Below, piece after piece: positions 53,881 to 64,000 of a DNA stretch of 64,000 nucleotides (its first letter is position 1; every line of letters starts with the position of its first letter). The notes beneath the pieces are model-generated. The model was given only the letters and a program-made list of their open reading frames with translations, made no database searches and was not told the origin of the DNA. The stretch comes from Coix lacryma-jobi var. lacryma-jobi (lineage: Eukaryota > Streptophyta > Magnoliopsida > Poales > Poaceae): contig CM019822.1 in the NCBI GenBank assembly GCA_009763385.1, positions 30,250,842 through 30,314,841 of the forward strand. Direction: 5' to 3'. A program made the translations under genes and the position numbers.

Positions 53881-56073
53881 TGAAAGGACCTAAGGTGTCG
53901 CCTAGAGGGGGTGAATAGATGTTTCTGAAAATTAACAACTTATAATGCGGAAGCAATTAATAGATGAGAAACTCCCAATCAGAGTAAAACAACCCCTCAA
54001 GAGACAAACACAAAGTATATGTCAAGTATTTAGTACACCTAGAAGCTAACACCCTGCACCACAAAGATTTGATGAAGCGATAAACAGATCGGGCGCAGTC
54101 AACAAATACCGGACATGTCCAGTATCAATACCGGACAAGTCCGGTATGTGCGTGCTGTGCAGAATAGCTCTTTTTCTCCTCCAATTGCTCACACAACCTG
54201 TAATCACTATGTATGATGTATATATAGAACTGATTGCCTGTAAAACAACTTGCACAACGGAGAATAACAAATAACCAACTGTAATGCACAAGAGGATGAC
54301 ACGGTATTTGTTTTACCGAAGTTCGGCACCCCCTCGGGTCCTACTCTTCGTTGAGCCGGCTGCGAGCTACCACAAAGGTGGGCTCTAGAGGACACCATGG
54401 GTCACTCTAGCCGCGGTCTATTTCACCCGCAATGCTCCTTCCACTAGTTGATCTCTTTTGACGAGAGATCGAACCTTCACAAACTTTTCGAGGCACTTCA
54501 CAAATCTCTTGGGTGCTCAATGGCGACGCCTAACCGTCTAGGACCGTAGAGTCCAAGAGTAACGAATGCGCACAACAAGATCGACGATTTGCACAAGTGC
54601 TCAAGAGGTGGCTTGCTCTCTAATTTTGAATCTCTCTCAACCCACAAATGGATTTGGCAATTAGAGGACAATCACTCACTAAGAGAGGGTTGGAAAGTGT
54701 TTTGAAAGGCTTAGAATGAGTGTGGGAACTAGTAAAATCAGCAGCCTCCAAAGGAGGAGGCTTGGGGGTATTTATAAGCCCACATTCGAAGCTAGCTGTT
54801 TTCTAGCCGTTGGCTGAGTCAGCTCATACCGGACCGGACATGTCCGGTATTCATACCGGACATGTCCGGTATGACTTCACTGCGTGAGAAACATCCTTAC
54901 CCAACCAACTTTCAAACCCCGGAAAGGATCCCGGTAGTACCGACCATCAGGTCGGTAGTACCGCTAGTTAAGAGGGGGTTTCGCAACCTCTCTGTGTTGG
55001 GCCAAATTTGGCCTACCGGTAGTACCGCTATACAGCCGGTAGTACCGGCCGGTAGTACCGACCCAAGGGGTGGTAGTACCGCCCGTACACAGTCTGTTAG
55101 TCAGAGAACCGCAAATACCGGACATGTCCGGTATGACTTTTCTATGAGATAAACACACTGAACAAACCAACTTTCAAACTTGCCAAAGGAGCCCGGTAGT
55201 ACCGACCACCTAGTCGGTAGTACCTCTAGTTGTAAAGGGGTTGTCGCAACCTCTCTGGAAGTGGTCAATTTTGGCCTACCGGTACTACCGCTATAAAGCC
55301 GGTAGTATCGGTCGGTAGTACCGACCCAAGGGACGGTAGTACCGCCCAACCCAAAGACACTGTCAGCCAGAAATCCGCAAATACCGGACATGTCCGGTAT
55401 GCATACCGGACATGTCCGGTATGGACTCCATGCGCCAGGACTAACTAGAAGACCTAGAGAAGGCTGAACCGCTATAGGTTCATACCGGACATGTCCGGTA
55501 TGCATCCGGTATGGACTCCCTTCACCAGAATCACCACAAGGCCAGAAGGATGGCCGCACTGCTGTGGGCTCATACCGGACATGTCCAGTATGAACAGACA
55601 GTGCAGCAGCATGCTGAAAGTCAGTTCTAGCTCTCTCATGTCTCACCTAGGTCGGTTTGAGCACTTATGAAGAATCATCTACTATATGTTGCATCCCTCT
55701 TAATAGTACGGCTTTCCTATTTACTCAAGATAAATTGAGAAACAAGATTTAAACCTCTTGAGTTGATCTCCATTTGAACCAAAGCCGCTTCTCTTCATTT
55801 TCTATATTGAGAGGAAAGGTTGTCATGTTTAGAAGTAGATATCCCTCAAGCATAGCCTTCTTGAGCATGTGACTTGACTCCATGTAAGTGATATAATGAA
55901 ATTCCAAATGTGTCAAGTCACTTCAATCAATATTGTTGCTAGGAATGTTGATTCTCCACTAGATGCGATCTTCAAGCTTGATTGATCCTTCGACTAAATG
56001 CAAGTACTTTCTTCTTCACTCTAGCTAGGTTCTTCGGCTGCCAAGTCGTCGCTTGCCCTTCACCCTTGCTTAG

Positions 56074-56515
56074 TGTCGACGAAATATCGCCGATAGTCCA
56101 CCTAGGGGTATGCCCAAGGTGGTAGATTAGAGGGGAAGGTGCGCAAGACGACGACCCAGACGTTGACGCAAGGCAAAAGTAGATGAACACAGAGGTTTAT
56201 CCAGGTTCGGGCCGCTAGGTTAGCGTAATACCCTACGTCCTGCGTCGAGTTGTATTGATTTGGATGTGGCTTGTGGCTTATATCCTGTGGCCTATGATCT
56301 GCTGTCCCGTGTCCTCTCGGAGGACCCCTGCCCCTCCTTATATATTCCGAAGGGACAGAGTTACATGGTAAGTATCCGAGTTGGTACTGTATTTAGATTA
56401 CAACTGTCGTACGGTGCATGTCGTGCGCCGTACGCCTTCATCCCGCGGGCCGGACGACCCCCGGTGGTGAGGCTCATGTACCATCGTGTGGTACCCTGGG
56501 GTCTATATCCCCACA
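56074..56515 (-). repeat. Element D3 3' LTR, 442 bp
   Basis: Minus-strand start TGTGGGGATATAGACC, TATA-like ggaatatataagg near 56336-56348, R-U5 with gacgtagggtattacgc, end cgatatttcgtcgaca. Short frames within are not genes. Confidence 0.8.
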
Positions 56516-56739
56516 GCTAGTCCCCGAGCCTGACAGCAGGTGACTCGGTCACGTGGTGCCAGGGTCTTCAGAATAATCAAACTTATATACATGCGCGAAC
56601 GAGCGCCATGTATACACGGTAGTCCCCAAGGCTGCTAGAAGATGAAGAATAAATCTTGTAGCAGGCTTATAAAAAAGGGAAATACACTATGGTGAAACCA
56701 GTATGTCGTCCGAGCAGGTTGCCGAACGACGAGTCCAAA

Positions 56740-57360
56740 CACCGAGCAGTCCCCAGGTTAGCTGGTGACCCCTCGGTGTAGCCGTCGATGAACGTCGAGG
56801 AGTCTGGCTAGCTGGTCGGCGATGAAGTCCGAGCGCTAGGCGGTGAGCACCGAGCGATCCGACCAGCGCTGCTGACGATGTTGGCGTGAAGAACCCGAGC
56901 ACCGAGGAGTCCCCAGGTCAACTGGTGAGCTCTCGGTGTAGCCGTCGATGAGCGTCGAAGAGCATGACCAGCTGGTCGACGACGAAGTCCTGAGCGCCAG
57001 GCGGTGAGCACCGAGCGAAGCGACCAGCTGGTCGATGACGAAACCCGAGCACCAGGTGGTGAGCTCCGAGCAGAGCGACCAAGTGGTCGACGAACCCGAG
57101 CACTGAGGAGTCCCCAGCTCAGCTGGTGAGCTCTCGGTGTAGCCGTCGATGAGCGTTGAAGAGTACGACCAGCTGGTCGGCGACGAAGTCCGAGCGCCAG
57201 GTGATGAGCACCGAGCGACCCGACCAGGTGGTCGACGAACCCGAGCACCGAGGAGTCCCCAGCTCAGCTGGTGAGCTCTTGGCATAGCCGTCGATGAGCG
57301 TCGAAGAGTACGACCAGCTGGTCAGCGACGAAGTCTGAGCGTCAGGTGGTCCCAAACGAT
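56740..57360. repeat. Irregular tandem repeats in D3
   Basis: A block containing gaggagtccccag and gtagccgtcgatgagcgtcg recurs four times, with gccgtcgatg at 56781, 56941, 57142 and 57287 (spacings 160, 201, 145). Between these are shorter gaccagctggtcg units. Long minus-strand frames rich in Ser/Arg/Pro across the block are repeat artefacts. Confidence 0.75.
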
Positions 57361-58000
57361 GATCTTCTCGTCCATCGTGACTGGTCCAGTCCCCGAGCGT
57401 AAAGAATTAGCTCGCAGACCGAACACAGTTCCTGTAAAATAAACATGGAGAATGGTAGTACATGACGTACAAATAAATATATAGAAAATATTAGCAGTAA
57501 AGAAACAGCATATGCCGCTCAGCGGTCAGTCAGCTGGTATGAATGCTCAGCATTAAATAAAATTCTCCGAGCAGTTTGTTTGTAACTGAGTCACCAGCCC
57601 CGGCTAGCCGATAACTCTGGAGCGTGAGGCGCGGAGCCCAGGCACGCGTAAGAGCATCAGCATCACCGAGGAGCCGCTGCCGACCACCCGTAACGCAGAG
57701 CGCGGAGCTGCATTCACGTGTAGGGAGGAGCCGGAGACAGGGCCGTCTCTGGAAAGCACGAGTGTAAACGTAGCTGCTCGGGAAAACGCATATGTCATCC
57801 TCAGGATGGTATATGGTGAAAAATAACGAAGAGTCGTCGTGATGATATCTAGAGATATATGACGATCGAAGGAATATTTGATTGATATGAAAGATAATAC
57901 TTAGCTTGATTGTCGTAGACGTGTCGCGGTCGCAGTCGAGTAGACGTGGTCGACGAGAGGCGTCGACGACGGCAATGAGTCAACAACGAGCGGTCGGCGA
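57361..58000. other. D3 interior, unassigned
   Basis: No domain seen. The stretch 57420-57560 is AT-rich and 57600-57730 is GC-rich. A minus-strand frame at 57604-57798 is not recognisable. Confidence 0.35.
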
Positions 58001-58014
58001 GGATGGCGATGAGA

Positions 58015-58215
58015 CGATGACGACGCGATGGCTCGTCAGTGGCTCGATGATGGCTCGTTGGCTCGTCGATGACGTGATGGCTCGCTTTTGGCTCGTCGGC
58101 TCGTTGGTGGCTCGTTGATGGCTCGACGATGGCTCGATGATGGCTCGTCGATGGCTCGACGATGGCTCGTCGATGGCTCATCGGCTCGACGGTGGCTCGT
58201 CGATGGCTCGACGAC
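58015..58215. repeat. Minisatellite gatggctcg in D3
   Basis: The unit gatggctcgtc (11-15 bp with variation, for example gatggctcgacgatggctcg) recurs over about 200 bp. The frames crossing it encode runs of His/Arg/Ser/Glu and are not genes. Confidence 0.8.
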
Positions 58216-58333
58216 CACGTGATGGCTCGCTTCTAGCTCGTAGATGATCAGAGGGAGCGTAGGGCACGGGTCGTCGAGCAGCTTCTCGTAATCCTTGTCG
58301 TAGTTGATCAGCCAAGCCAACGATGTCTTCTTG

Positions 58334-58770
58334 TCAATGGTGATGGAGTTGTCTAGCACTCGATCTTTCCTCCCGGTCGTGGTCGTCATAGCGTCGATTA
58401 TTACGACGATCATCATTGCGACGCGGTTGGAGGTCGGAGCAAGAGGTACAGGCGACGTCGTCCTTGTGCTGGTCGATGTTGTGCTCGGGAGATCGATCTC
58501 TGATCGGATCTACGAGAGCGAGAGTGTCACTGATGTCGGTCGTGACCTGATCGATAGATTCGATCAGGTCGGTGTTGTCGACACGTTGTCTCTGGTAGCG
58601 AGGAAGCGTGGTCGGAGCGCCGGGGAAGATGACCTCGAAGAGATGTCGAGGCTGGTCTCGCCGACGCCGAAGTGATGGAAGCAGATCCGTTCGGCACAGG
58701 AGAAGCCTGCACCGCCTCCACGCCCCGGAAGAGTCATGGAAGCGAGGAAGATAACCATCTGGCTCGCCAT
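58334..58770 (-). pseudogene. D3 gag-position frame, frameshifted
   Basis: First ATG after the primer-binding site is at 58770 (MASQMVIFLAS), giving 68 residues to 58564. Further on, other frames of the same strand read plausibly as a gag tail (RRNDDRRNNRRYDDHDREER near 58430-58370). It looks like a gag broken by at least one shift and cut short by repeats. Confidence 0.4.
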
Positions 58771-59323
58771 GGCGTCCGTACGCACATGCCCCACGGTGGG
58801 CGCCACTGTCGACGAAATATGGTCGATAGCCCACCTAGGGGTATGCCCAAGGTGGTAGATTAGCGGGGAAGGCGTGTGGAACGGCGATCCAGGCGTGACA
58901 CAAAGACGAAACTAGATGAACACGAGAGTTTATCCAGGTTCGGGCCGCCGAGTTTAGCGTAATACCCTACGTCCTGTGTCGATCTGTCTATTCTGTAATA
59001 CCTCAAAGACTCTTTCCTTGCTATCTTCACCATCTCAAGCCATTCAACCATACTTCATTTTGAATCTTTTCGTAGCAATCATGTATGAACCATGATTATC
59101 CCACAATACGATAGCCCTATATATCAATATCATTCCCATTGTTGTCATGTGCTTGGGATGTGATCTTCATACAACAATTCGTCATTTTGGTTTTGCATTT
59201 CATATTCAAGTACATAGTGAGATAATCATTTCCCTGTGTCACACTTAGCAAACATATTAGATCTTTAATCAATATTGTCATCAAATCATCCAAAATCACA
59301 CTTAAGTGCAACATGCACTTTCA

Positions 59324-61012
59324 CTCAACAAGAGACACAAAGGAGTGATGTTCAATAAATAAAGTAAGTTTTTGAGATCGAGTCATTACACCCCTTGTTG
59401 GACTCCCTATGATGAGATCTTGAGGATGAGCTTGTAGTAGAGGAGTAGTTCTTCGATCAACCACTTGAGGGGCCGCTTGTGGAGCATCAACATCTTGAGC
59501 ATGTACCACCATTTGATCATGGGAGACATGAGTATCTTCAAATGGATCCCTCCCATCTTTGTCATCATCATGTGGTACATTGGATGAGGATGGCTTCTCA
59601 ATGACTTGCACATCATCATCATCATCTTTAGGCTTGATAGCTCCAACCGGCATGTTCTTCATTGCTTCCCTCAATGGTTCATCACCTACATCATCAAGAT
59701 TTTCATGCTCTCCTTGAGAGCCATTAGATTCATCGAATTCCACATCATATGTTTCTTCTACCATCCCGGTGGCATGGTTGAATACTCGATATGCTTTGGA
59801 CTTCAATGAGTAACCAACAAGAAAACCAATATCACATCGGCGTTGGAACTTTCCTAGGTGTTGGCGCTTCTTGTAGATGTAGCATAGGCACCCAAACACT
59901 CTAAAGAATGATATATTCAGCTTCTTGTTGTTGAGTAGCTCATAGGGGGTCTTGCCAAGGAGACGATGGGGGAACAACCGGTTTGATGCATAGCAAGCGG
60001 TGTTGATTGCTTCCGCCCAAAATCTTTCTGGTGTAGTGTACTCATCTAGCATTGTCCTTGCTAGGGTGATTAGTGTCCGGTTCTTCCGCTCAACTACCCC
60101 ATTTTGTTGTGGTGTATATGTTGCGGAGACTTCATGCTTGATCCCAACTTCATCACAATACTCTTCAATATGGGTGTGGTCAAATTCTCTTCCATTATCA
60201 CTTCTAATCTTTTTGATCTTCAAGTCAAACTCATTTTGGGCTCTCTTGGCAAACTTTTTGAATGAAGGGGTTGCTTCGGATTTGTCATGAAGAAAGAATA
60301 CCCAAGTGTATCTCGAGTAATCATCAACAATTACTAGGCAATAGAGATTTCCTCCCAAGCTAGCATATGTAGTTGGCCCAAATAGATCCATGTGAAGTAG
60401 CTCTAACTCTCTTGATGTTGATACAAAGGCTTTGGTTGGATGAGTGTTTGCAACTTGCTTGTCGGCTTGACATGCACTACACAATTTGTCCTTCTCAAAC
60501 TTGACATCCTTCAAGTCTCTAACCAAATCCTTCTTCAATAGCTTGTTGAGAGTGTTCATTCCCACATGTGCCAATCTTCTATGCCATAGCCAACCAAGTG
60601 ATTGCTTAGTGAACAAACATGTCTTCAAGTTGGCATCTTCGGAGGTGAAATCCACTAGATAGAGATTGTTGTATCTAAAGCCCTTGAATATCACTTGTGT
60701 ATCATCTTTCTTGGTCACAACCACTTCCTTGTCGGTGAACAAACATTGAAAGCCAAGATCACATAGTTGCCCAACGGATAGCAAGTTGAAGCTCAATGAT
60801 GCAACTAGAAGTACATTGGAGATGGTATGATCATTTGAAATTGCCACTTTGCCCAATCCCTTGACATTGCCCTTTGAGTTGTCACCAAATGTAATCTTTT
60901 CTTGGTCATTGACATTCTCTTCTAGTGAGGTGAACATCCGGGGATCACCGGTCATATGTTGTGTGCAACCACTATCAAATACCCAATGAGATCCACCGGT
61001 CTTGTAGTTCAC
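59324..61012 (-). CDS. pol: Element D1 protease and integrase
   Basis: Copia protease motif WVFDSGCTQHMTGD near residues 10-23, then integrase. The zinc-binding region has LWHRRLAHVG with CSACQAD further on; the catalytic core shows HMDLFGP (first D), RSDNGREFD (second D) and NGVVERKNRT (E), followed by the family's SFFRVFGCLCY. After the core the frame is rich in Asp and Val (DDDDDVQVIEK) and contains SPTRGVMTRSQK, usual just before RT. The frame ends at the D2 junction (HHSFVSLVE), so RT is now 5.4 kb away. The apparent GTG start has no meaning; Gag-Pol is normally one translation unit, but here gag and pol are in different frames. Confidence 0.93.
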
Positions 61013-61055
61013 CTACACACACAAGAAATCAAGTTTGAGCTTTTAGGACCCAAAC

Positions 61056-63422
61056 TTATTGCGGTCCCTTAACCTTCTCTACTATTGACCTTGCAACCCA
61101 AATTTGCTTTGGCCTATTCTTGTTAGGAGGCCCCATGAACATGACTTTCATCTTGCCACTAGAGTCTTGTCTAAGCATGTAGTGAGCATTGAAAGCAAAG
61201 GGCCTAGCATGCTTGGGCAAGGGTGTAGGTTTAGGCTCTTCACAATCATGAGCAAAGTGTCCTTCCTTTCCACACTCATAGCATCTTCCAATCTTCTTCT
61301 TCTTTGGCTTAGTGATGCTTTTGCGTTGCTTCATCTTCTCTTCAAGGAAGCCAATACCATTTCTATTTGTCTTCATCACGGTGTTCATGAGTAGCTCACT
61401 TTGAAGACATTGCCCCTTGGTGAATTTCTTCAACCCGGTGGTGAGGTGCTCCTTCTCTTTCTTGAGCTTGTCATTCTCTTGTTGGAGCTCTAATTGAGAT
61501 GGTGTCATCTTGTAATCTCTCTCCATCTTCAATCTCTTGTTCTCTTCTTTTAGCATGTCTAGCTCAAGTGACATGCTATAATCATCATCTTGGGTCTCAA
61601 CAATGACTTGCTTTGTGGTTGCAAGCTTCTCTAGATCAACCTTGAGCTTTGCATTCTCATTCTTGATCTTGACATAATCATCATAGTGATCGGCCACAAC
61701 CACATTCTTGCCCTTGCCACTAGCTCTTTGCTCATCATGCTCACTAACCAAGTCCTCACAAGATGTTGCTATGTCACACTTAACAACAAGGTTAGGAGTA
61801 TCATGTGTCTCATGTGAAAGCATATCATAAGCAACGGTGAGAGTATCATAGTCAACTTTCACTTGAGTGTATTGTTCTTTGAGCAAAGCATAACTAGTGG
61901 TAAAGTCACTATGCATCTTATCAAGTTTTTCATTTTTAGCTTTGAGCTCCTTGTTAGAGGACTTGAGCTCCTTGATAGATGATGACATAGTTGCAAGTTC
62001 ATCTTTTAGCTCATGACTAGCATGTATAGCATGATCATACTTCTCAACAAGAGATTCATTTTCATCAACAAGCTTATCATTTTTAGCTCTAGTCTTTCTT
62101 ATGATTTTAGAGTAGTTGTTTAGCAATTTAACAAGCTCATCATAAGAAGGTGCCTCAAATTCACCATCACTATCACTATCACTAGAGTCATCATCACTTT
62201 GTACCTTTTGATCACCTTTAGCCATGAGGCATAGGTGTGTAGATGATGATGGTGACGGTGGTGGTGGTGGTGTAGAGGAGCAAATGACTAGAGAGGCCAC
62301 CTTCTCCTTCTCATCATCACTATCTTCATTTGATGAGCCACCGGAGGAGTCAATGTCGGTGAGCCAATCACCAACAATGTAAGCCTTGCCACCTTTCTTG
62401 TGGTATTGCTTCTTCTTGCCATCCTTCTTCTTGTAGGGCTTCTCATTCTTCCTCTCATCTTCGCTAGATGAGTCATACTTCTTGCCCCTGTTCTTGTTTT
62501 TGTAGCTCTCTTTCTTGGGCTTGGTGCATTGATGAGCAAGATGGCCAAGCTCACCGCAATTGTAGCAATCCATTTCGGAGATTGGCCTCCTCTTGCTACT
62601 TGTGAAGAACTTCTTCTTTCTTGAGTCAAAGTTGACTCCATTCTTGTGAAGCTTCTTCAACATCTTTGTGGTCCTTCTCACCATGAGAGCGATGTTGGAA
62701 TCATCCTCTTCATCACTTGAGCTCTCATGATGCACCTCAATAGCCTTTGACTTGCCCTTCTTGTCATGGCTTGCTTTGAAGGCCAAGTCCTTCTTGTCAG
62801 TGGAAGAGCCACCACTTGGTGTGATGTGCATGTACATCTCATGCGCATTGATCTTTCCCAAGATTTGAGTTGGTGTAGCGGTGGAAAGATCGCCTTGATG
62901 TAGCACCGTCACAATGTGTCCATATTTCTCAATTGGGAGGACACAAAGGATCTTCCTCACAACATCGGATGGTTGCATTTGTGTGAGGCCAAGTCCATTG
63001 AGTTCTTCTACAAGAACATTCAAGCGTGAATACATTTCATTTGCACTTTCATTAGCATGCATATCAAATGAATGAAGCTTTTGCATAACTAGATGATATC
63101 TCTCCTCACGCTCACTCTTGGTTCCCTCATGGAGAGCACAAATGTTATCCCATAGATCATGGGCATTTTTGTGGTTACGGACGCGGTTGAACACATCCTT
63201 GCAAATGCCTCTAAATAGAATTTTTTTGGCTTTTGCATTCCACTTCTCATTCTCTTCCTCATGTGGCGTGAGGCTAGTGCCCTCCTTGGGTTTGGGGAAC
63301 CCGGTTATGGCGGCTTCGCGGCATTTAACATCAACCGCTTCTAGGTACGACTCCATACGGATTTTCCAATATGGAAAGTCGTCTCCCTCGAACATGGGAG
63401 GTGGTCCGTCACCTCCGGACAT
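61056..63422 (-). CDS. gag: Element D1 gag, 788 residues, intact
   Basis: Starts MSGGDGPPPMFEGDDFPYWK just inside the primer-binding site and is open to TAA at 61056. The N-terminal Copia gag domain (UBN2-like) includes NAHDLWDNICALHEG and the LPIEKYGHIVTVLHQG area. One zinc knuckle CYNCGELGHLAHQC lies near residue 284 and a second, CYECGKEGHFAHDC, near residue 712. Between them are lysine-rich, serine/aspartate-rich and long coiled-coil regions with many ELK and LKEE heptads. Two knuckles and a long coiled coil fit SIRE-type Gag, which is larger than in other Copia lineages. It assembles particles and binds RNA. Confidence 0.93.
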   Translation of the reverse strand: MSGGDGPPPMFEGDDFPYWKIRMESYLEAVDVKCREAAITGFPKPKEGTSLTPHEEENEKWNAKAKKILFRGICKDVFNRVRNHKNAHDLWDNICALHEGTKSEREERYHLVMQKLHSFDMHANESANEMYSRLNVLVEELNGLGLTQMQPSDVVRKILCVLPIEKYGHIVTVLHQGDLSTATPTQILGKINAHEMYMHITPSGGSSTDKKDLAFKASHDKKGKSKAIEVHHESSSDEEDDSNIALMVRRTTKMLKKLHKNGVNFDSRKKKFFTSSKRRPISEMDCYNCGELGHLAHQCTKPKKESYKNKNRGKKYDSSSEDERKNEKPYKKKDGKKKQYHKKGGKAYIVGDWLTDIDSSGGSSNEDSDDEKEKVASLVICSSTPPPPPSPSSSTHLCLMAKGDQKVQSDDDSSDSDSDGEFEAPSYDELVKLLNNYSKIIRKTRAKNDKLVDENESLVEKYDHAIHASHELKDELATMSSSIKELKSSNKELKAKNEKLDKMHSDFTTSYALLKEQYTQVKVDYDTLTVAYDMLSHETHDTPNLVVKCDIATSCEDLVSEHDEQRASGKGKNVVVADHYDDYVKIKNENAKLKVDLEKLATTKQVIVETQDDDYSMSLELDMLKEENKRLKMERDYKMTPSQLELQQENDKLKKEKEHLTTGLKKFTKGQCLQSELLMNTVMKTNRNGIGFLEEKMKQRKSITKPKKKKIGRCYECGKEGHFAHDCEEPKPTPLPKHARPFAFNAHYMLRQDSSGKMKVMFMGPPNKNRPKQIWVARSIVEKVKGPQ

Positions 63423-63460
63423 CTTAACTCTAGGCGATTAAGCCTAAATCGAGAGCACGA

Positions 63461-63473
63461 GGCTCCGATACCA
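63461..63473 (-). other. Element D1 primer-binding site
   Basis: Minus strand TGGTATCGGAGCC, two bases inside the LTR, one base off the tRNA-iMet complement TGGTATCAGAGC used by most plant Copia elements. Confidence 0.85.
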
Positions 63474-63475
63474 AT

Positions 63476-64000
63476 TGAAAGGATCAAGATGCCTAAGAGG
63501 GGGGTGAATTGGGTTTTCTAAAACTTCTTGCAAGAATAAAACCTATCAAGCCCCAATTAACTCCCTAGTGCCTAGAAATGTGTTTGCTTTACTCTTCCGC
63601 ACAAAAGACCAAGTCTATGCCACTCCTACTCTAGCAAAGCAATTCAATAGTGAATGAACAACAAGTAATAATGCGGAATTGAATTGCTTGAAAGTAAATG
63701 CGTAAGTAAAGGAGTAGAGATGACACGACGATCTTTTTGCCGAGGTATCGAGGTGTCGGCATACCCCCTAGTCCTCGTTGGACCACCCGCGCAAGGGTAT
63801 CGCTCTCCCTTGATCCGCGCAAGGATCAAGTGCTCACTATGAGCTGATTCTTCGCCGCTCCGGCCCGGTGAATCGCTCACTACCGGTCACAAGCTTGCTT
63901 GGGTCATCCACAATGCCACCGGATGCTCTCCAAGCTTCACGATCGCCACCAAGCTGTCTAGGTGATGCCGATCACCAAGAGTAACAAGCTAGAACTCTCA
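63476..64000 (-). repeat. Element D1 5' LTR, partial
   Basis: The LTR end (minus strand ...cttgatcctttca) abuts the primer-binding site. The rest runs out of the window. It shares ccaacgaggactaggggg and a gacacctcgatacctcgg block with the LTR at 46354, in opposite orientation. Small frames inside are not genes. Confidence 0.88.

Larger units (their letters stand above)
56074..58990 (-). mobile_element. Element D3: small non-autonomous Gypsy element, 5' LTR truncated
   Basis: Left LTR 56074-56515 (442 bp, TGTCGACG to TCCCCACA). A second copy of the LTR end starts at 58807 but matches only for about 180 bp, so the element's 5' end is missing. The primer-binding site lies just left of 58807 (minus strand TGGCGCCCACCGTGGGGC) and the purine tract just right of 56515 (caggctcggggactagc), so it reads leftward. 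The 2.3-kb interior has a gag-position frame and tandem repeats, no pol. The right border, about 58985-59005, has no visible target duplication. Confidence 0.75.
53881..59323 (-). repeat. Element D2: solo Copia LTR in D1, itself split by D3
   Basis: On the minus strand it starts TGAAAGTGCATGTTGCACTT (59323) and ends GGTCCTTTCA (53881), flanked by CTCAA on both sides (53876-53880, 59324-59328). Without D3 it is about 2.5 kb and has no internal coding region, so it is a solo LTR. Between 54100 and 55600 it carries five exact copies of the 20-bp palindrome ATACCGGACATGTCCGGTAT (54853, 55115, 55381, 55403, 55482), several near copies, and many ggtagtaccg motifs. Its insertion broke D1 pol between integrase and RT. 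Confidence 0.88.
47742..64000 (-). mobile_element. Element D1: SIRE/Maximus-type Ty1/Copia, split by D2 and cut by window end
   Basis: On the minus strand the order is 5' LTR (63476 onward), primer-binding site, gag, protease-integrase, RT-RNase H, a long spacer and an env-like region, then pre-purine-tract DNA near 47742-48175. The gag-PR-INT-RT order is Copia; an env-like frame after pol marks the SIRE/Maximus lineage. The 3' LTR is not seen: the left end abuts a Copia LTR of opposite orientation. D2 interrupts it between integrase and RT at a CTCAA target. Gag and pol frames are long and mostly intact; the env-like frame is riddled with TAG. Confidence 0.9.

Noticed and set aside
58036..58416. 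Minus-strand His/Arg/Ser-rich frame
   Set aside because: It reads through the gatggctcg minisatellite.

Overview
The window looks like intergenic DNA from a large plant genome, almost certainly a grass and probably a panicoid (sugarcane, Miscanthus, sorghum or maize relatives). The basis is the repeat content: Tat-like Ty3/Gypsy elements, SIRE/Maximus-type Ty1/Copia elements, small CACTA elements carrying CCGGGACTAAAG motifs, and Stowaway MITEs. I found no convincing host gene. Nearly every long reading frame belongs to a retrotransposon, to a gene carried by one, or to a tandem repeat that happens to stay open.

Layout. (1) 1-745: a MITE end and unassigned DNA. (2) 746-10206: element A, a complete young non-autonomous Gypsy element on the minus strand (1571-bp LTRs, target duplication GTTAC). 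It has gag and protease but no reverse transcriptase or integrase, and carries two intron-containing genes on the opposite strand. (3) 10212-20134: LTR remnants, a perfectly bounded CACTA mini-element (10909-11476), a decayed Gypsy LTR (12470-15850) split by a Copia LTR, a CACTA-like element with a duplicated end, and a long fold-back MITE. (4) 20140-41921: element C, a Tat-like Gypsy element on the plus strand (target duplication GAAGT) with gag, protease, RT, two RNase H domains and integrase, all broken by stops and shifts. Element B (20251-32604, target duplication GATGT) is inserted in its 5' LTR. B is a second non-autonomous Gypsy element with a 49-bp array in its LTRs and an antisense multi-exon gene, and it contains a solo LTR (24079-25288, target duplication ATTTC). 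(5) 41927-46353: MITEs, a second bounded CACTA mini-element and two Stowaways. (6) 46354-64000: a truncated Copia LTR, then element D1, a SIRE-type Copia on the minus strand with env-like, RT-RNase H, PR-integrase and gag regions, cut by the window end. D1 is split by D2 (solo Copia LTR, 53881-59323, target duplication CTCAA), itself split by D3, a small Gypsy element with a truncated LTR.

How it fits together. Nesting gives a relative clock: C is older than B, B older than its solo LTR, and D1 older than D2, older than D3. Elements A and B lack pol and would need enzymes from another element. Both carry spliced genes antisense to their own genomic RNA, an arrangement that lets introns survive reverse transcription. 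The most interesting signals are those antisense genes, tRNA-like pol III promoter modules inside three CACTA-type mini-elements, family-specific palindrome arrays in several Copia elements, and a run of TAG stops at likely former CAG codons.
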